Below the pieces are notes generated by a model. The model did not search any database. It was not told the origin of the DNA and saw nothing but the letters and a program-made list of their open reading frames with translations. From CAYXDO01 sp964463485 (lineage in GTDB: Bacteria > Myxococcota > Kuafuiibacteriia > Kuafuiibacteriales > Kuafuiibacteriaceae), in NCBI GenBank assembly GCA_964463485.1, contig CAYXDO010000005.1, positions 74,031 to 138,030 of the forward strand: a DNA stretch of 64,000 nucleotides. Reading direction: 5' to 3'. Position numbers and translations under genes: made by a program. Shown piece by piece: positions 18,026-26,643 of this stretch; positions within the stretch are counted from its first letter, which is position 1, and every line of letters starts with the position of its first letter.

Positions 18026-18510
18026 CTCGAGAGCTCGTCGTAGCCGTAGTCTTCTTGGGGGATCAGCGGGCTGCCTTCGGGCGCGATCAAGCCGAGCGGA
18101 TGGAGCGGCGCTCCGGCGACGACCTCTGCCAACAAGCGCTTTACCTCCGAACCTCCGCGAAGCGGGAGGCGCTCGACCTCGCTCAACGTGAACCAACTCG
18201 CACCCAGAGACTCCTCGTCGGGCTCGGACTTCGGAGGCCGCTCGTCCATAGGCCGGGCCGCGTAAAAAACGCGCATCCTTGCTCCACCGGGCACCGGCGT
18301 GTGCTCGACACGAAGGATCCCCATCAGCTCGATGGGAACACCAGCCTCTTCCATCGTCTCTCGAACCGCCGCGTTGGCGATCGTCTCACCCGGCTCGACG
18401 CGGCCCGCAGGAAGGTACCAACGCTGCCCATGCCGCCGCTCGTGCACGAGCAGGAATCGATCAGCGCTTCGTACGACGACGAGCGCGAAGAACCAGGTGG
18501 GTATGGCCAT
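18022..18510 (-). CDS. NUDIX hydrolase
   Basis: 162 residues. The NUDIX box is complete: G-x5-E-x7-RETMEEAGV beginning GRVEPGE, giving a pyrophosphohydrolase that acts on nucleoside diphosphate derivatives and needs divalent metal. The ATG at 18510 is used because upstream sequence belongs to the divergent glycosyltransferase. Residues after 110 form a short acidic C-terminal tail (EDYGYDELSS). The specific substrate cannot be told from sequence. Confidence 0.92.
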   Translation of the reverse strand: MAIPTWFFALVVVRSADRFLLVHERRHGQRWYLPAGRVEPGETIANAAVRETMEEAGVPIELMGILRVEHTPVPGGARMRVFYAARPMDERPPKSEPDEESLGASWFTLSEVERLPLRGGSEVKRLLAEVVAGAPLHPLGLIAPEGSPLIPQEDYGYDELSS

Positions 18511-18563
18511 GAGGGCTCTCTTGGAATGGTAGCACGCCCGCAGGACTGCTAGCGTCGCCGCGA

Positions 18564-20111
18564 ATGATCGAGCGCTCGAACGCTCGCGTGGCTCGGTTTT
18601 TCGCGTTCGCAATTGGCCCCCTGCTCTTGGCCGCGGCCGTGCTTCGCTTCTACGACCTCGAGCACAATCCTCCTGGTCTTTGGCAGGACGAAGCCTCCAC
18701 TGGCCTCGATGCGTGGCTGATCGCGACCAGCGGCCGCGATCAACACGGCGCACCTTGGCCGATCATCGCGCGATCTTTCGGAGACTACCCGTTGGCGGGC
18801 TATCGATACCTCGACGCGCTCGTCGTGTCGGCCTTCGGCCTGAGCATCGCCACCGAACGCGTCGTCGCGGCCATCGCCGGCACGGCCTTGGTGGGCGTGG
18901 CCTCGGCGTTCTCTTGGCTCGCCTTTGGTTCGATCGCTGCGCTCGGGACACTCGCCTCGGCCGCGCTCTGCCCGACCTGGATCCACTTCTCGCGCTATGG
19001 ATCCGAAGCGATCCTGCTCCCTCTCACGCTGACCGCCGGCGCGACGCTCTTCGAAGCAGGCAAGCGGCCACATCGGAGATCGCTGTGGATCGCGGGCGCG
19101 ATCTGCGCGGGCCTCTCCGCATACACGTATCACGCGGTGAAGGTCGTGCTCCCGATTTGGATCATCGGCGTCATCGTTTACTTACACAAGGAGATCCGCG
19201 AGACATGGGCGAGCGATCGCAGAGTAATCGTGGCGACCGCGTTGGTCTTCACGGCGGTCGTGCTTCCCTCGGTGATGGTCTCATTCAGCGTTGGGGGCCA
19301 GGCCCGCGGGCGCACGGTCCTGGCCTGGTATCACCACGAAGGGCTCGAGCTCCTCAGAGTCATCGCCCTCAGCTACCTCTCGTACTTCGACTTGGGAATG
19401 CTCTTCGTTCGCGGAGGCCCGGTCGTCGCCCAGTCGATTCCGTACGCGGGCCTTTGGAGCTTGTTCGACTTGCCGCTGATCCTCGCCGCGCTCTGGGCCT
19501 TGGCTACCAAACGACTGCCGCGCGCGGGGGGCTTCGTCTTGTTCTGGTTCCTGCTGGGCCCTCTGCCGGGCGGGCTCACGCCTGACATTCAGAACATCGG
19601 TCGAGCGATCGCGTGGCTGCCGTCGCCCAACGTGCTCTCGGGCGTGGGCTTCGCGGTGCTGCTCGGGCTGATTCCCGTGCGCTTCGTGAGCACGGGACTC
19701 GCGATCGTCGCCCTTGCGTGGACGATCACGCTCGGCCAGATCGCCTACGAGACGCTGCTCGTGTACCCACGGAACAACGAACGGGATTGGCAGTTCGAGA
19801 TCTCCGCGGCCATGAAATGCGCCAAGGAACATCGAGGTCGCCGCTCCATCATCGTCGCGCCGGAATTTCAGCTCGCGAGCGTCTTCGCACGCTTTCACTT
19901 CTACGACCTCGGTGAGCCCGGTGGCCTGCGGCCGTTTTCGCTGGGCCGCCGGACGCGCCTCGGCCCCGATGAGATCTACGCTTTCCCAGCGAGCCAACCC
20001 AAACCCGTGAATGGTGAAGAGCTGTGTTCGATCCGCTCGAAACGAGATCCAACACCGCGCGCGTTCGTCTACGGCAGCACGGTCGCGGCCGATCGTGCGC
20101 CCTCCGAATGA
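18564..20111 (+). CDS. GT-C-type membrane glycosyltransferase (ArnT/PMT-like)
   Basis: 515 residues with about 11-12 transmembrane segments. The first periplasmic loop contains WQDEAS (Asp42, Glu43), the acidic catalytic motif of GT-C enzymes of the PMT/ArnT group (GT39/GT83), which move sugars from polyprenyl phosphate to lipid or protein in the periplasm. TWIHFSRYGSE matches the second conserved loop. A soluble C-terminal part of about 100 residues follows. It is divergent from the NUDIX gene with 53 bp between them. Confidence 0.82.
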   Translation: MIERSNARVARFFAFAIGPLLLAAAVLRFYDLEHNPPGLWQDEASTGLDAWLIATSGRDQHGAPWPIIARSFGDYPLAGYRYLDALVVSAFGLSIATERVVAAIAGTALVGVASAFSWLAFGSIAALGTLASAALCPTWIHFSRYGSEAILLPLTLTAGATLFEAGKRPHRRSLWIAGAICAGLSAYTYHAVKVVLPIWIIGVIVYLHKEIRETWASDRRVIVATALVFTAVVLPSVMVSFSVGGQARGRTVLAWYHHEGLELLRVIALSYLSYFDLGMLFVRGGPVVAQSIPYAGLWSLFDLPLILAALWALATKRLPRAGGFVLFWFLLGPLPGGLTPDIQNIGRAIAWLPSPNVLSGVGFAVLLGLIPVRFVSTGLAIVALAWTITLGQIAYETLLVYPRNNERDWQFEISAAMKCAKEHRGRRSIIVAPEFQLASVFARFHFYDLGEPGGLRPFSLGRRTRLGPDEIYAFPASQPKPVNGEELCSIRSKRDPTPRAFVYGSTVAADRAPSE

Positions 20112-20219
20112 GCTTCGAAGGCACCGTAAGGAAGTAACCTGCGGCATTCCCATCCTTTCCACGGATGCACCAAGGGCCCGTATCCTACTGTCCCAAGGCG
20201 ATGGTAGTGACCTTCAGGG

Positions 20220-21725
20220 TCATCGAAGGCCGAGTTCATCCGGTTCTTCTTTGACGGGCCCTAAGCGCAGAACAGGCACTGGGGCAGGCTCGATCTCCGA
20301 GGCGCGATCGGCCCAGTCGGTCCCGCCTCGAAGTCGCCCCAGCGCGAGCGCCGCGTTGAGCCCGATGCGATCCAGAGCCCCGAATCCAGGATCCTCCGAC
20401 GTTCCCTTCAACGCTCGAGACGAACCAAACACGAGCTCGAAGTCGGGCCGCACGTGACGACCCAACGCGAGAAACGGAGGGCACAACTCCTCGACGCGGG
20501 CCAACAAGAACAAAGTCCGCAAGGCCTCGAACGTCTCGATCTCGGCGAGCTCCGGCCGCACCGCCTGAAGCTCCGCCAGCGCACGAACCAAGTCCCGAAG
20601 GATCTCTCCGCTCTTGGCCCAATCGACCAGCTCCGCTCGCCCCGACGCAAACAAGCTCTGAAGTCGTCCGAGTCGAGCAGCGCTCATGAGGACGCGATGA
20701 AGCGGCGTTCGCGCGACGAGCCCGAGCTCGATCACGGGCGCATGCACACCAAGCTCCACCCAAGCCTCGGCCATCCGCCAACGCGCGGCCTCGTCCGACG
20801 CGCAGAACTCAGACAGAGCAGCAAGACGCGCAGCCAGCTCGTCGAGCTCCCCGGTCGCAACACCAAACACGAGCAGCCCAACGGCGCGATCGAGGCTCGG
20901 ATCCTGGTCGAAGACGCGACAGAGACGACGCACCTCGGAGATCGAACCCAACCGCTCCCGCGCGGCCGACGACAAGCTCCAAGATGGAGGCGACTCCTCG
21001 CTCACGGCCTCCCGAACCGCCTCGAAGATCTCCTCCATGCTCTCCGTCAGCGCGCGAGCACGAGATAACGCCAGATATCTCCCAATCGTCTCGCGGCCTC
21101 CGCGCAACAGATCGATCGCGGGCTCCGGATCACCACCTCCGATCACTCGACCGAAGAAATGCGAGACTTCCTCCTCGACCTCAGCTCGAAGGTGCTTCTC
21201 GATGATCTCGAATCGCTCGAGCCACCACACTTCGTTGAGTGTCGATTCCGATCTCGATATCGCGAGGACCTCGGCGATGCGAACGTCGAGCACTCCAAAG
21301 CGCGCCCCTTGGCTCGTGTCTCGAGGCCGAAGCAGACCTCGCTCGATCGCCTTCGCGACGAGCTCCTCGGAGAGCTTCGCGCGCTCGGCCAGCTCGGACG
21401 ACGACACCGGCTCGAGCTCCGTTCTTGCTCCGAGCATCTCGCCAGCGACGTCCAACCTTCGCTGCGAGGCCCCGAGCTCTCCGTTCGCGATGAGCTGCTT
21501 GATCACCGAGAGCGGCAGATAGCTCTCCGTTCGAAGTTTTTTGATCGCCAACAATCGGCTGACGTGGCTCTCGTCGTAGTACGCCATGTTGCGGCTGGTC
21601 TTGGCCGGAGCCTCGAGCAGGCCCTCGCGCAAGTAGAAGTGAATGGTCTCCTTCGGGGTCTCGGTGCGCCTGGAGAGCTCTCCGATCTTCAGACCCCGCG
21701 GCTCCCGCTTTCGCCGACTCGGCAC
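20220..21725 (-). CDS. Oversized MerR-family regulator
   Basis: 501 residues; most MerR proteins are 110-300. Residues 12-80 are a clear MerR winged helix (LKIGELSRRTETPKETIHFYLREGLL). A second helix-turn-helix-like stretch (SSSELAERAKLSEELVAKAIERGLL, roughly 108-150, quoted here by its ends) resembles another winged-helix recognition segment. The remaining 350 residues are helical with no known effector motif. It lies 50 bp after the outer-membrane barrel gene on the same strand and may regulate that set or sense envelope state. Confidence 0.82.
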   Translation of the reverse strand: MPSRRKREPRGLKIGELSRRTETPKETIHFYLREGLLEAPAKTSRNMAYYDESHVSRLLAIKKLRTESYLPLSVIKQLIANGELGASQRRLDVAGEMLGARTELEPVSSSELAERAKLSEELVAKAIERGLLRPRDTSQGARFGVLDVRIAEVLAISRSESTLNEVWWLERFEIIEKHLRAEVEEEVSHFFGRVIGGGDPEPAIDLLRGGRETIGRYLALSRARALTESMEEIFEAVREAVSEESPPSWSLSSAARERLGSISEVRRLCRVFDQDPSLDRAVGLLVFGVATGELDELAARLAALSEFCASDEAARWRMAEAWVELGVHAPVIELGLVARTPLHRVLMSAARLGRLQSLFASGRAELVDWAKSGEILRDLVRALAELQAVRPELAEIETFEALRTLFLLARVEELCPPFLALGRHVRPDFELVFGSSRALKGTSEDPGFGALDRIGLNAALALGRLRGGTDWADRASEIEPAPVPVLRLGPVKEEPDELGLR

Positions 21726-21775
21726 CTCGGTGCCTATAACATTTCCGATTCCTCGGAGCCTGCTTCACTCATTGC

Positions 21776-23323
21776 TTACAAGGCCAACCGGTAGCCGACG
21801 AAGACCTCATCGAGATGGGAGTAAAGCTCGCCAAAGCTGCCATGCTTGCCGGCGACCCCGACGGCCCCTGCAACGATCGAGCTCTGGTCGTCCACCGAGT
21901 AGCGCAATCGCGCCATCAAGACGACGTTGACGGGATCGAAGGTCGAGATCACCGCGATCGCGGTCTCGAGATCTCCGTCGAGAAAGAAGCTCGAGCGCAG
22001 CGCTGCGGCGACTCCTGGCATCGCGATCGTTCGAGCTCCAACGTCCGTCGAGGAGGGAGGATCACTGCGACCCTCGAGAAACAACAACCGGTAGTACGAG
22101 CGAACTTCGGCCGCGGCGATCGCGAAGACTTCGACATCCGCTTGGAGGTCCTCACCCTCGGCGTATTCGAGCCCGATCATCGCGTTGAGATAAGGAAGTC
22201 GGACCGACTGGAACTCTTGCGTGTAGAGGGTGCGCTCGAAGGTGTAAGCCGCGTCGACCTTGAGCAGCAACGGATCGACGGCGATCGATCCATCGAAGCC
22301 GACCACCGTTCTTCGGTCGTAGGTCCCCATGAACAACGGCCGACCCTGCTCCTGGGCATCTCGGATCCGTCCGATGGCTCCGAGCAGCTCCGGATCGGTC
22401 AAATCGAAAGGCTGCCCGCTCCCGAAGCTCTGGAGGGCCCCGTCGAGCAGCACCGCTGCGTCCCGATCGATGTACACAGTCGGAAGCGGCTCGAACCCGT
22501 GGACGACGCTGACTCCGAGATCGACCTCTCCCAAACCCAGCGTCGCTCTCAGCGCCAACGTCGCATTTTCGGGACTATCCGAGGGCCGATCGATCGCGAT
22601 GGCCTCGTCGAGCACGCGATCGCTCAGAGAAGGCGACAGCATCGCGTCGAAGCTCGGGAGCGGAAATCCGGCGGCGTCCAGGACGACGGATAGCGCGGTG
22701 TCCCATCCGTCCAGACGAAATCGCGACGCCGTGAACACGGGCAACACAACTCCGCGCAACGTCAGCGGGCCGGCGCCATACGTCGCTTCGACCCCGAGCA
22801 CCGGGAGCTTCGCGCTGCCAACGTCCGTGAAGAGGCTCGCGCGCAAGTCGATCGGATTCAACACGTCGATGGGGCCGACGAGGTCGCTGACGCCCCACGC
22901 AAAGATCAGGTTACCGAGTCTCAACCTGAAGGGCCCCAAGGAGATCCGAACGAAGGCTTCGGGCGCTTCGAGAAAGAGCTGCTCGCGGTCGTCTCCGCTT
23001 TTCGAGATCGCCGCGACGTACTGAAACTTCGGCGCCGCAAACGCGGACATGCCGGAAGTCAGCTCCGCATCGAGCACCATCCGACCAGACACATCGAGCC
23101 GCCCCACGTGCGCATCGATGTCCTCGTGCCCGGTGTCGGCCGCGACCTGAAGGTCGAGCTGCCAGGTCGCCCGAATGACCGGGGCGGAGCTGGAGTCGGC
23201 CGGCGCGTCCAGAAATTCGTCCAAGCCCGAGCTCTCTGAAGAGGTGTCGACCTCGAGCGCGTCGGCAGACCCCGAGATCCCCAAGAGGAGCGCGGTGAAC
23301 GCTCCACACGAAGCTCGAGTCAC
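21776..23323 (-). CDS. Outer-membrane beta-barrel protein, DUF1302-like
   Basis: 515 residues. A signal peptide is followed by an acidic linker and then alternating amphipathic strands rich in aromatic and Gly residues (FRLRLGNLIFAWGVSD), ending in a C-terminal strand VFVGYRLAL with a terminal hydrophobic residue, typical of barrel insertion. The GVSDLVGPIDVLNPIDLR stretch resembles DUF1302 porin-like proteins. Its start overlaps the stop of the LolA-like gene (ATGA at 23320-23323). In other genomes this pair often accompanies an MMPL/RND exporter, which is absent here. Confidence 0.8.
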   Translation of the reverse strand: MTRASCGAFTALLLGISGSADALEVDTSSESSGLDEFLDAPADSSSAPVIRATWQLDLQVAADTGHEDIDAHVGRLDVSGRMVLDAELTSGMSAFAAPKFQYVAAISKSGDDREQLFLEAPEAFVRISLGPFRLRLGNLIFAWGVSDLVGPIDVLNPIDLRASLFTDVGSAKLPVLGVEATYGAGPLTLRGVVLPVFTASRFRLDGWDTALSVVLDAAGFPLPSFDAMLSPSLSDRVLDEAIAIDRPSDSPENATLALRATLGLGEVDLGVSVVHGFEPLPTVYIDRDAAVLLDGALQSFGSGQPFDLTDPELLGAIGRIRDAQEQGRPLFMGTYDRRTVVGFDGSIAVDPLLLKVDAAYTFERTLYTQEFQSVRLPYLNAMIGLEYAEGEDLQADVEVFAIAAAEVRSYYRLLFLEGRSDPPSSTDVGARTIAMPGVAAALRSSFFLDGDLETAIAVISTFDPVNVVLMARLRYSVDDQSSIVAGAVGVAGKHGSFGELYSHLDEVFVGYRLAL

Positions 23324-24108
23324 CGTTCGAGCGCCTCGGGTCGAAACAACTCAGCAGGGATCTTCGAGTCGAGGTCGACCGCCGCCAGCGTGAGGCGGGT
23401 CGTCGACTTATTCTTCGCGCTCGTCATCCAAGTCTCGGTCGCGATGACTCGCGTACCCTTGCGCTGGAGCTTCTTCACCTCGAGCCGCTTCTCGAGCGTC
23501 GTCATGTCTTTCGCGAACATCGACGCGGCGACGGGCACGAGATGCTCCTTGTGCACCCAGCTCACGATCTTGCCGTAGACCTCCGAGCTCGGATCCTTGG
23601 GCTGCCCTTCGATGACATAACAGTCCTGACCATCGATTTTCTCATCCGCGAGTCTCTTCCAGACCGAGTCGCGAACATCGCGCCCCTCTAGGTCCGAAAA
23701 GGAAAAATCCGTTCCCATGAAGCTCTTGTCGCGCTGCGATCCTACGATGCGCTTCACCTTCTTGAACGCCGGCAGATAGATGAATTGCGAGTTCTTTCCG
23801 GCGGACTCCTCGATGGAAAGAAAACGCGTCCCCGCCACCTCGGCCGGAGAATCGAACTCGACGAAGGCCCGCACGAGGCCGTCTTCCCTCTTCATCTTGG
23901 TTCGGATCCGCCGCTCGCGTACCGTCTTGCCGTTCTTCTCGACTCGGATATCAATCGTCGCGCTCGCGTCGTTGGTGGAGAAGAGGTTGCTGTCGAGGGC
24001 GCGCTGCGCGATCTCCTCCGCGGTGAGCTCCGCGGCGATCGCGGAGCTCAGAGGGACCATGAGGCCGATCATGAACGCCATCAAGCCAACCGGGTGCACG
24101 GCTCTCAC
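23320..24108 (-). CDS. LolA-like outer-membrane lipoprotein-sorting protein
   Basis: 262 residues with a signal peptide (MAFMIGLMVPLSSAIAAE). The mature part has ATIDIRVEKNGK, FDSPAEVAGTRFL, SQFIYLPAFKKVKRI and GTDFSFSDLEGRD, which identify the LolA/LolB-fold outer membrane lipoprotein-sorting family (PF17131-type) common next to MMPL exporters. It probably carries a hydrophobic ligand across the periplasm. It is translationally coupled to the downstream barrel protein, suggesting the two act together. Confidence 0.85.
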   Translation of the reverse strand: MRAVHPVGLMAFMIGLMVPLSSAIAAELTAEEIAQRALDSNLFSTNDASATIDIRVEKNGKTVRERRIRTKMKREDGLVRAFVEFDSPAEVAGTRFLSIEESAGKNSQFIYLPAFKKVKRIVGSQRDKSFMGTDFSFSDLEGRDVRDSVWKRLADEKIDGQDCYVIEGQPKDPSSEVYGKIVSWVHKEHLVPVAASMFAKDMTTLEKRLEVKKLQRKGTRVIATETWMTSAKNKSTTRLTLAAVDLDSKIPAELFRPEALER

Positions 24109-24157
24109 ACTCCGAGATCAGCGGTCCTGAGGCAATTTCGTTGATCGGCTGACACAC

Positions 24158-24439
24158 TTATCCGGGTCGCGGAATCCCAAGCTGGTCGCAAATCACGCGG
24201 CAAAGAGTGTCCTTGATTTCGTTGTGTCGCGGCACCGGAGCGCATCGACCATTCGTTGGGTTGCGGTAGCTTCGGAGCAGCAGCTCAACTGCCTCGATGA
24301 TCATCTCTCTCGCTTCGTCGAGGTTGCGACCTTGCGTGACAGCACCTGGCAGCTCTGGCACCGTGGCCATGATCCAACCGTCTTCGATCGTCTCGTACAC
24401 GACGCTGTACTGACGTTTCACATCCTGATTGTCGAACAC
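24158..24439 (-). CDS. HicB-like protein carrying a HicA-like C-terminus
   Basis: 93 residues. Residues 9-56 (YSVVYETIEDGWIMATVPEL, then GRNLDEAREMIIEAVELLL) are a HicB antitoxin core. Residues 57-93 (YRNPTNGRCAPVPRHNEIKD, then CRVICDQLGIP) match what I know of the C-terminal half of HicA toxins, including the PRHNEIK motif. The catalytic His-containing N-terminal half of HicA (GSHH region) is missing, so this looks like an in-frame deletion that joined hicB to the end of hicA. It is probably not an active toxin. It lies 54 bp after larC. Confidence 0.65.
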   Translation of the reverse strand: MFDNQDVKRQYSVVYETIEDGWIMATVPELPGAVTQGRNLDEAREMIIEAVELLLRSYRNPTNGRCAPVPRHNEIKDTLCRVICDQLGIPRPG

Positions 24440-24493
24440 AGGCCCGCGGCGGTCAACGAGACCGCGCGACGAAGCGGTGATGACGGGTCCGCT

Positions 24494-25873
24494 CTAGCCG
24501 AGACTCCAGGCAGCACGAAGCGCGGCCTCGAACACGACTCGAACGGGGATCCCGCGCTCGGCAGCCAACCGCGCGCAATCGTCGTGCTCCGGCTTCACGA
24601 GCGGAGGCCCGTACGGTCGCGGCGAGCGTTTGATACGCACGAGGCCGAACTCTGTCTCCACAGTCTCGACCGTTCGCGGCAACACGATACGCGAAACTTC
24701 CAAGACTCTCACCCCGAGCGTCGTGCCGTGAGCGAAGAACGCGCTCGCCACCGCGTCGATCGTCGACCTCTTCGTCAGCGCGCTGACCACCGACCCGACC
24801 CGACCCTTCTTCATGTGCGCGGCGGTCCACCAAGCGTCGTGAGCGCCCGCAGCCAAGAGCGCATCCACGAGCGCTGGGAGGTGCTCGGGCGACAGGTCAT
24901 CGATCGTCGACTCCACGATCGCGTCTTCGTCCGATCGCGTCCCCGTCACTCGCTCGTCTTCCCCCAAGAACGAACGAACGATGTTCGGTCGGTCCGGCCA
25001 AGCGAAGTGACCTGCGCCCACTCCCGTACGCTCGAGGCGCATCGGCGGCAGCGCTCCGAAACGGTGCACGATCGCCCGAAGCAAAGCGGCGCCCGTGGGT
25101 GTCACGGTCTCACCGGAGAACGGAGCCTCCTCGATCGGCACACCCACGAGCATGTGCACGGTGGCCGGCCCTGGCAGCGGGATCGGTCCGTGTGCGGCGA
25201 GGCGAAGGCCACGGGCGAGGGGAACTCGTGACGCGACGACTTCCTCGACCGAGAGCTCGTGAAGCGCGGTCGCGACGCCCACGACATCCGCGATCGCGTC
25301 GTCGGCTCCAACCTCGTGAAGCTCCACGGACTCGAGCGGAACGCCATGGACGGCGGCCTCGGCGGCGCCTAGGCGGGCAAAGGCATCGAGCGCGATACGA
25401 CGCACCGGACCCGTCAGGTCCGATGCCTCGAGCTGCTCCCGAATCGACGCGTAGGTTCGGTGCCGGTGACGTTCGGTCGAAGGGGGGTGGCCGGCATCGT
25501 GTGAGTCTCCGGTCCCGACCTCGGGTGAGTGTCCGGCCTCGTGTGAGTGTCCGGCCTCGTGTGAGTGTCCGGCCTCGTGTGAGTGTCCGGCCTCGTGTGA
25601 GTGTCCGGCCTCGCTCGGCGCTTTGCCGTCGATGAGTCTATGCTGATGCTCGAGCCTCGAGTCCGCGAGCTCACCTTCGATCATGACGTCGACACCTCTC
25701 GCGCGCAACCCGAAGGAACGCACTTCGCGGTTCACGAGCTCGACCCGCGACAACCCGACCCGAGCCCAAGCGGCCTTGATCGCTTCCGGCCGGACTCCGA
25801 GATCCAGCAAGGTGGCCAGCAGCATGTCCCCAGAACAACCGCCGACGAGATCCAGATACAATACCTTACTCAT
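24494..25873 (-). CDS. larC: LarC, nickel insertion enzyme for pincer cofactor
   Basis: 459 residues. LarC inserts Ni into the pyridinium bis-thiocarboxylate cofactor of lactate racemase-type enzymes. Landmarks are YLDLVGGCSGDMLL at the N-terminus, ELHEVGADDAIADVVG, TGAALLRAI, and ESTIDDLSPEHLPALVDALL in the C-terminal part. Between residues of about 84 and 140 lies a His-rich insert of five EAGHSx units, a plausible Ni store. It is a single continuous frame, unlike the split LarC1/LarC2 of Lactobacillus. Start and stop overlap with larB by ATGA. Confidence 0.95.
   Translation of the reverse strand: MSKVLYLDLVGGCSGDMLLATLLDLGVRPEAIKAAWARVGLSRVELVNREVRSFGLRARGVDVMIEGELADSRLEHQHRLIDGKAPSEAGHSHEAGHSHEAGHSHEAGHSHEAGHSPEVGTGDSHDAGHPPSTERHRHRTYASIREQLEASDLTGPVRRIALDAFARLGAAEAAVHGVPLESVELHEVGADDAIADVVGVATALHELSVEEVVASRVPLARGLRLAAHGPIPLPGPATVHMLVGVPIEEAPFSGETVTPTGAALLRAIVHRFGALPPMRLERTGVGAGHFAWPDRPNIVRSFLGEDERVTGTRSDEDAIVESTIDDLSPEHLPALVDALLAAGAHDAWWTAAHMKKGRVGSVVSALTKRSTIDAVASAFFAHGTTLGVRVLEVSRIVLPRTVETVETEFGLVRIKRSPRPYGPPLVKPEHDDCARLAAERGIPVRVVFEAALRAAWSLG
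25522..25613. repeat. 18-bp coding tandem repeat in larC
   Basis: The plus-strand unit gtgagtgtccggcctcgt occurs about five times with almost no divergence. It encodes the repeating GHSHEA hexapeptide on the minus strand. High identity implies recent expansion or gene conversion, and copy number may vary between strains. Confidence 0.85.
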
Positions 25874-26643
25874 GTGCTCACCCTCTCGCGGTTGATGGTG
25901 GACGCAGCCACGGCCGCGCCAAACCCATTGTCGATATTCACCACAGTCACCCCTGGCGCGCAGGAATTCAGCATCGCCAGCAACGCCGCGAGCCCGCCGA
26001 AAGAGGCGCCCGCGCCAATACTCGTCGGCACCGCGATCACGGGTCGGGAGACCAACCCAGCCAACACACTCGGTAGCGCCCCCTCCATCCCCGCCACGAC
26101 GATCAACACCTCACACGACTCGAGCACGTCGCGATGGGCGAGCAGCCGGTGCACTCCCGCCACCCCCACGTCGCGTACTCTCATCACTCGATTTCCGAAA
26201 ATTTCTGCCGTCAGCGCAGCCTCCTCCGACACCGGTCCGTCGGCCGTTCCCGCGCTCACCACACCGATCACTCCGCGGCCGCGGTCGACCGACTTTGGCC
26301 CGACCCAGAGTAGGCGCGATACGTAGTCATAGGTGACTTCTTCGGCCATCTCGAGCGGCAAGAAGCCTCGCACCTTGGGCGCGACCGCTCGATCGACCCT
26401 GGTGACGAGCGCCGTCTGCCCAGCCTTTCGGATCGCCGCGACGATATCCGAAATCTGGTCTGCGGTCTTTCCAGGCCCGAACACGACCTCCGGGGTCCCT
26501 GTTCGGAGCGCCCGGTGGTGGTCTACGTGTGCAAAGCCGAGACTCTCGAACGGGAGCGTTGCCAGACGTCGCTCGGCGTCCTCCACCCCCAAGTTACCTC
26601 GGGCTACGTCGCCGAGGAGCGCCCTCAAATCCTCCGGTTTCAT
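25870..26643 (-). CDS. larB: LarB, nicotinate adenine dinucleotide carboxylase/hydrolase
   Basis: 257 residues. LarB carboxylates the pyridinium ring of nicotinic acid adenine dinucleotide, the first step of pincer cofactor synthesis. The C-terminal half (VSAGTADGPVSEEAALTAE, VVAGMEGALPSVLAGLVSRP, PTSIGAGASFGG) is the PurE-like domain; the N-terminal 90 residues carry the LarB-specific region (VVFGPGKTADQI). The ATG at 26643 is fixed by an ATGA overlap with the upstream lipoprotein gene and has a GGGAGAA ribosome site. LarE and LarA are not in the window. Confidence 0.95.
   Translation of the reverse strand: MKPEDLRALLGDVARGNLGVEDAERRLATLPFESLGFAHVDHHRALRTGTPEVVFGPGKTADQISDIVAAIRKAGQTALVTRVDRAVAPKVRGFLPLEMAEEVTYDYVSRLLWVGPKSVDRGRGVIGVVSAGTADGPVSEEAALTAEIFGNRVMRVRDVGVAGVHRLLAHRDVLESCEVLIVVAGMEGALPSVLAGLVSRPVIAVPTSIGAGASFGGLAALLAMLNSCAPGVTVVNIDNGFGAAVAASTINRERVST

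Noticed and set aside
25414..25674. Repeat array in larC considered as a CRISPR array
   Set aside because: The units are contiguous 18-bp tandem repeats with no unique spacers, and they are in frame with larC.
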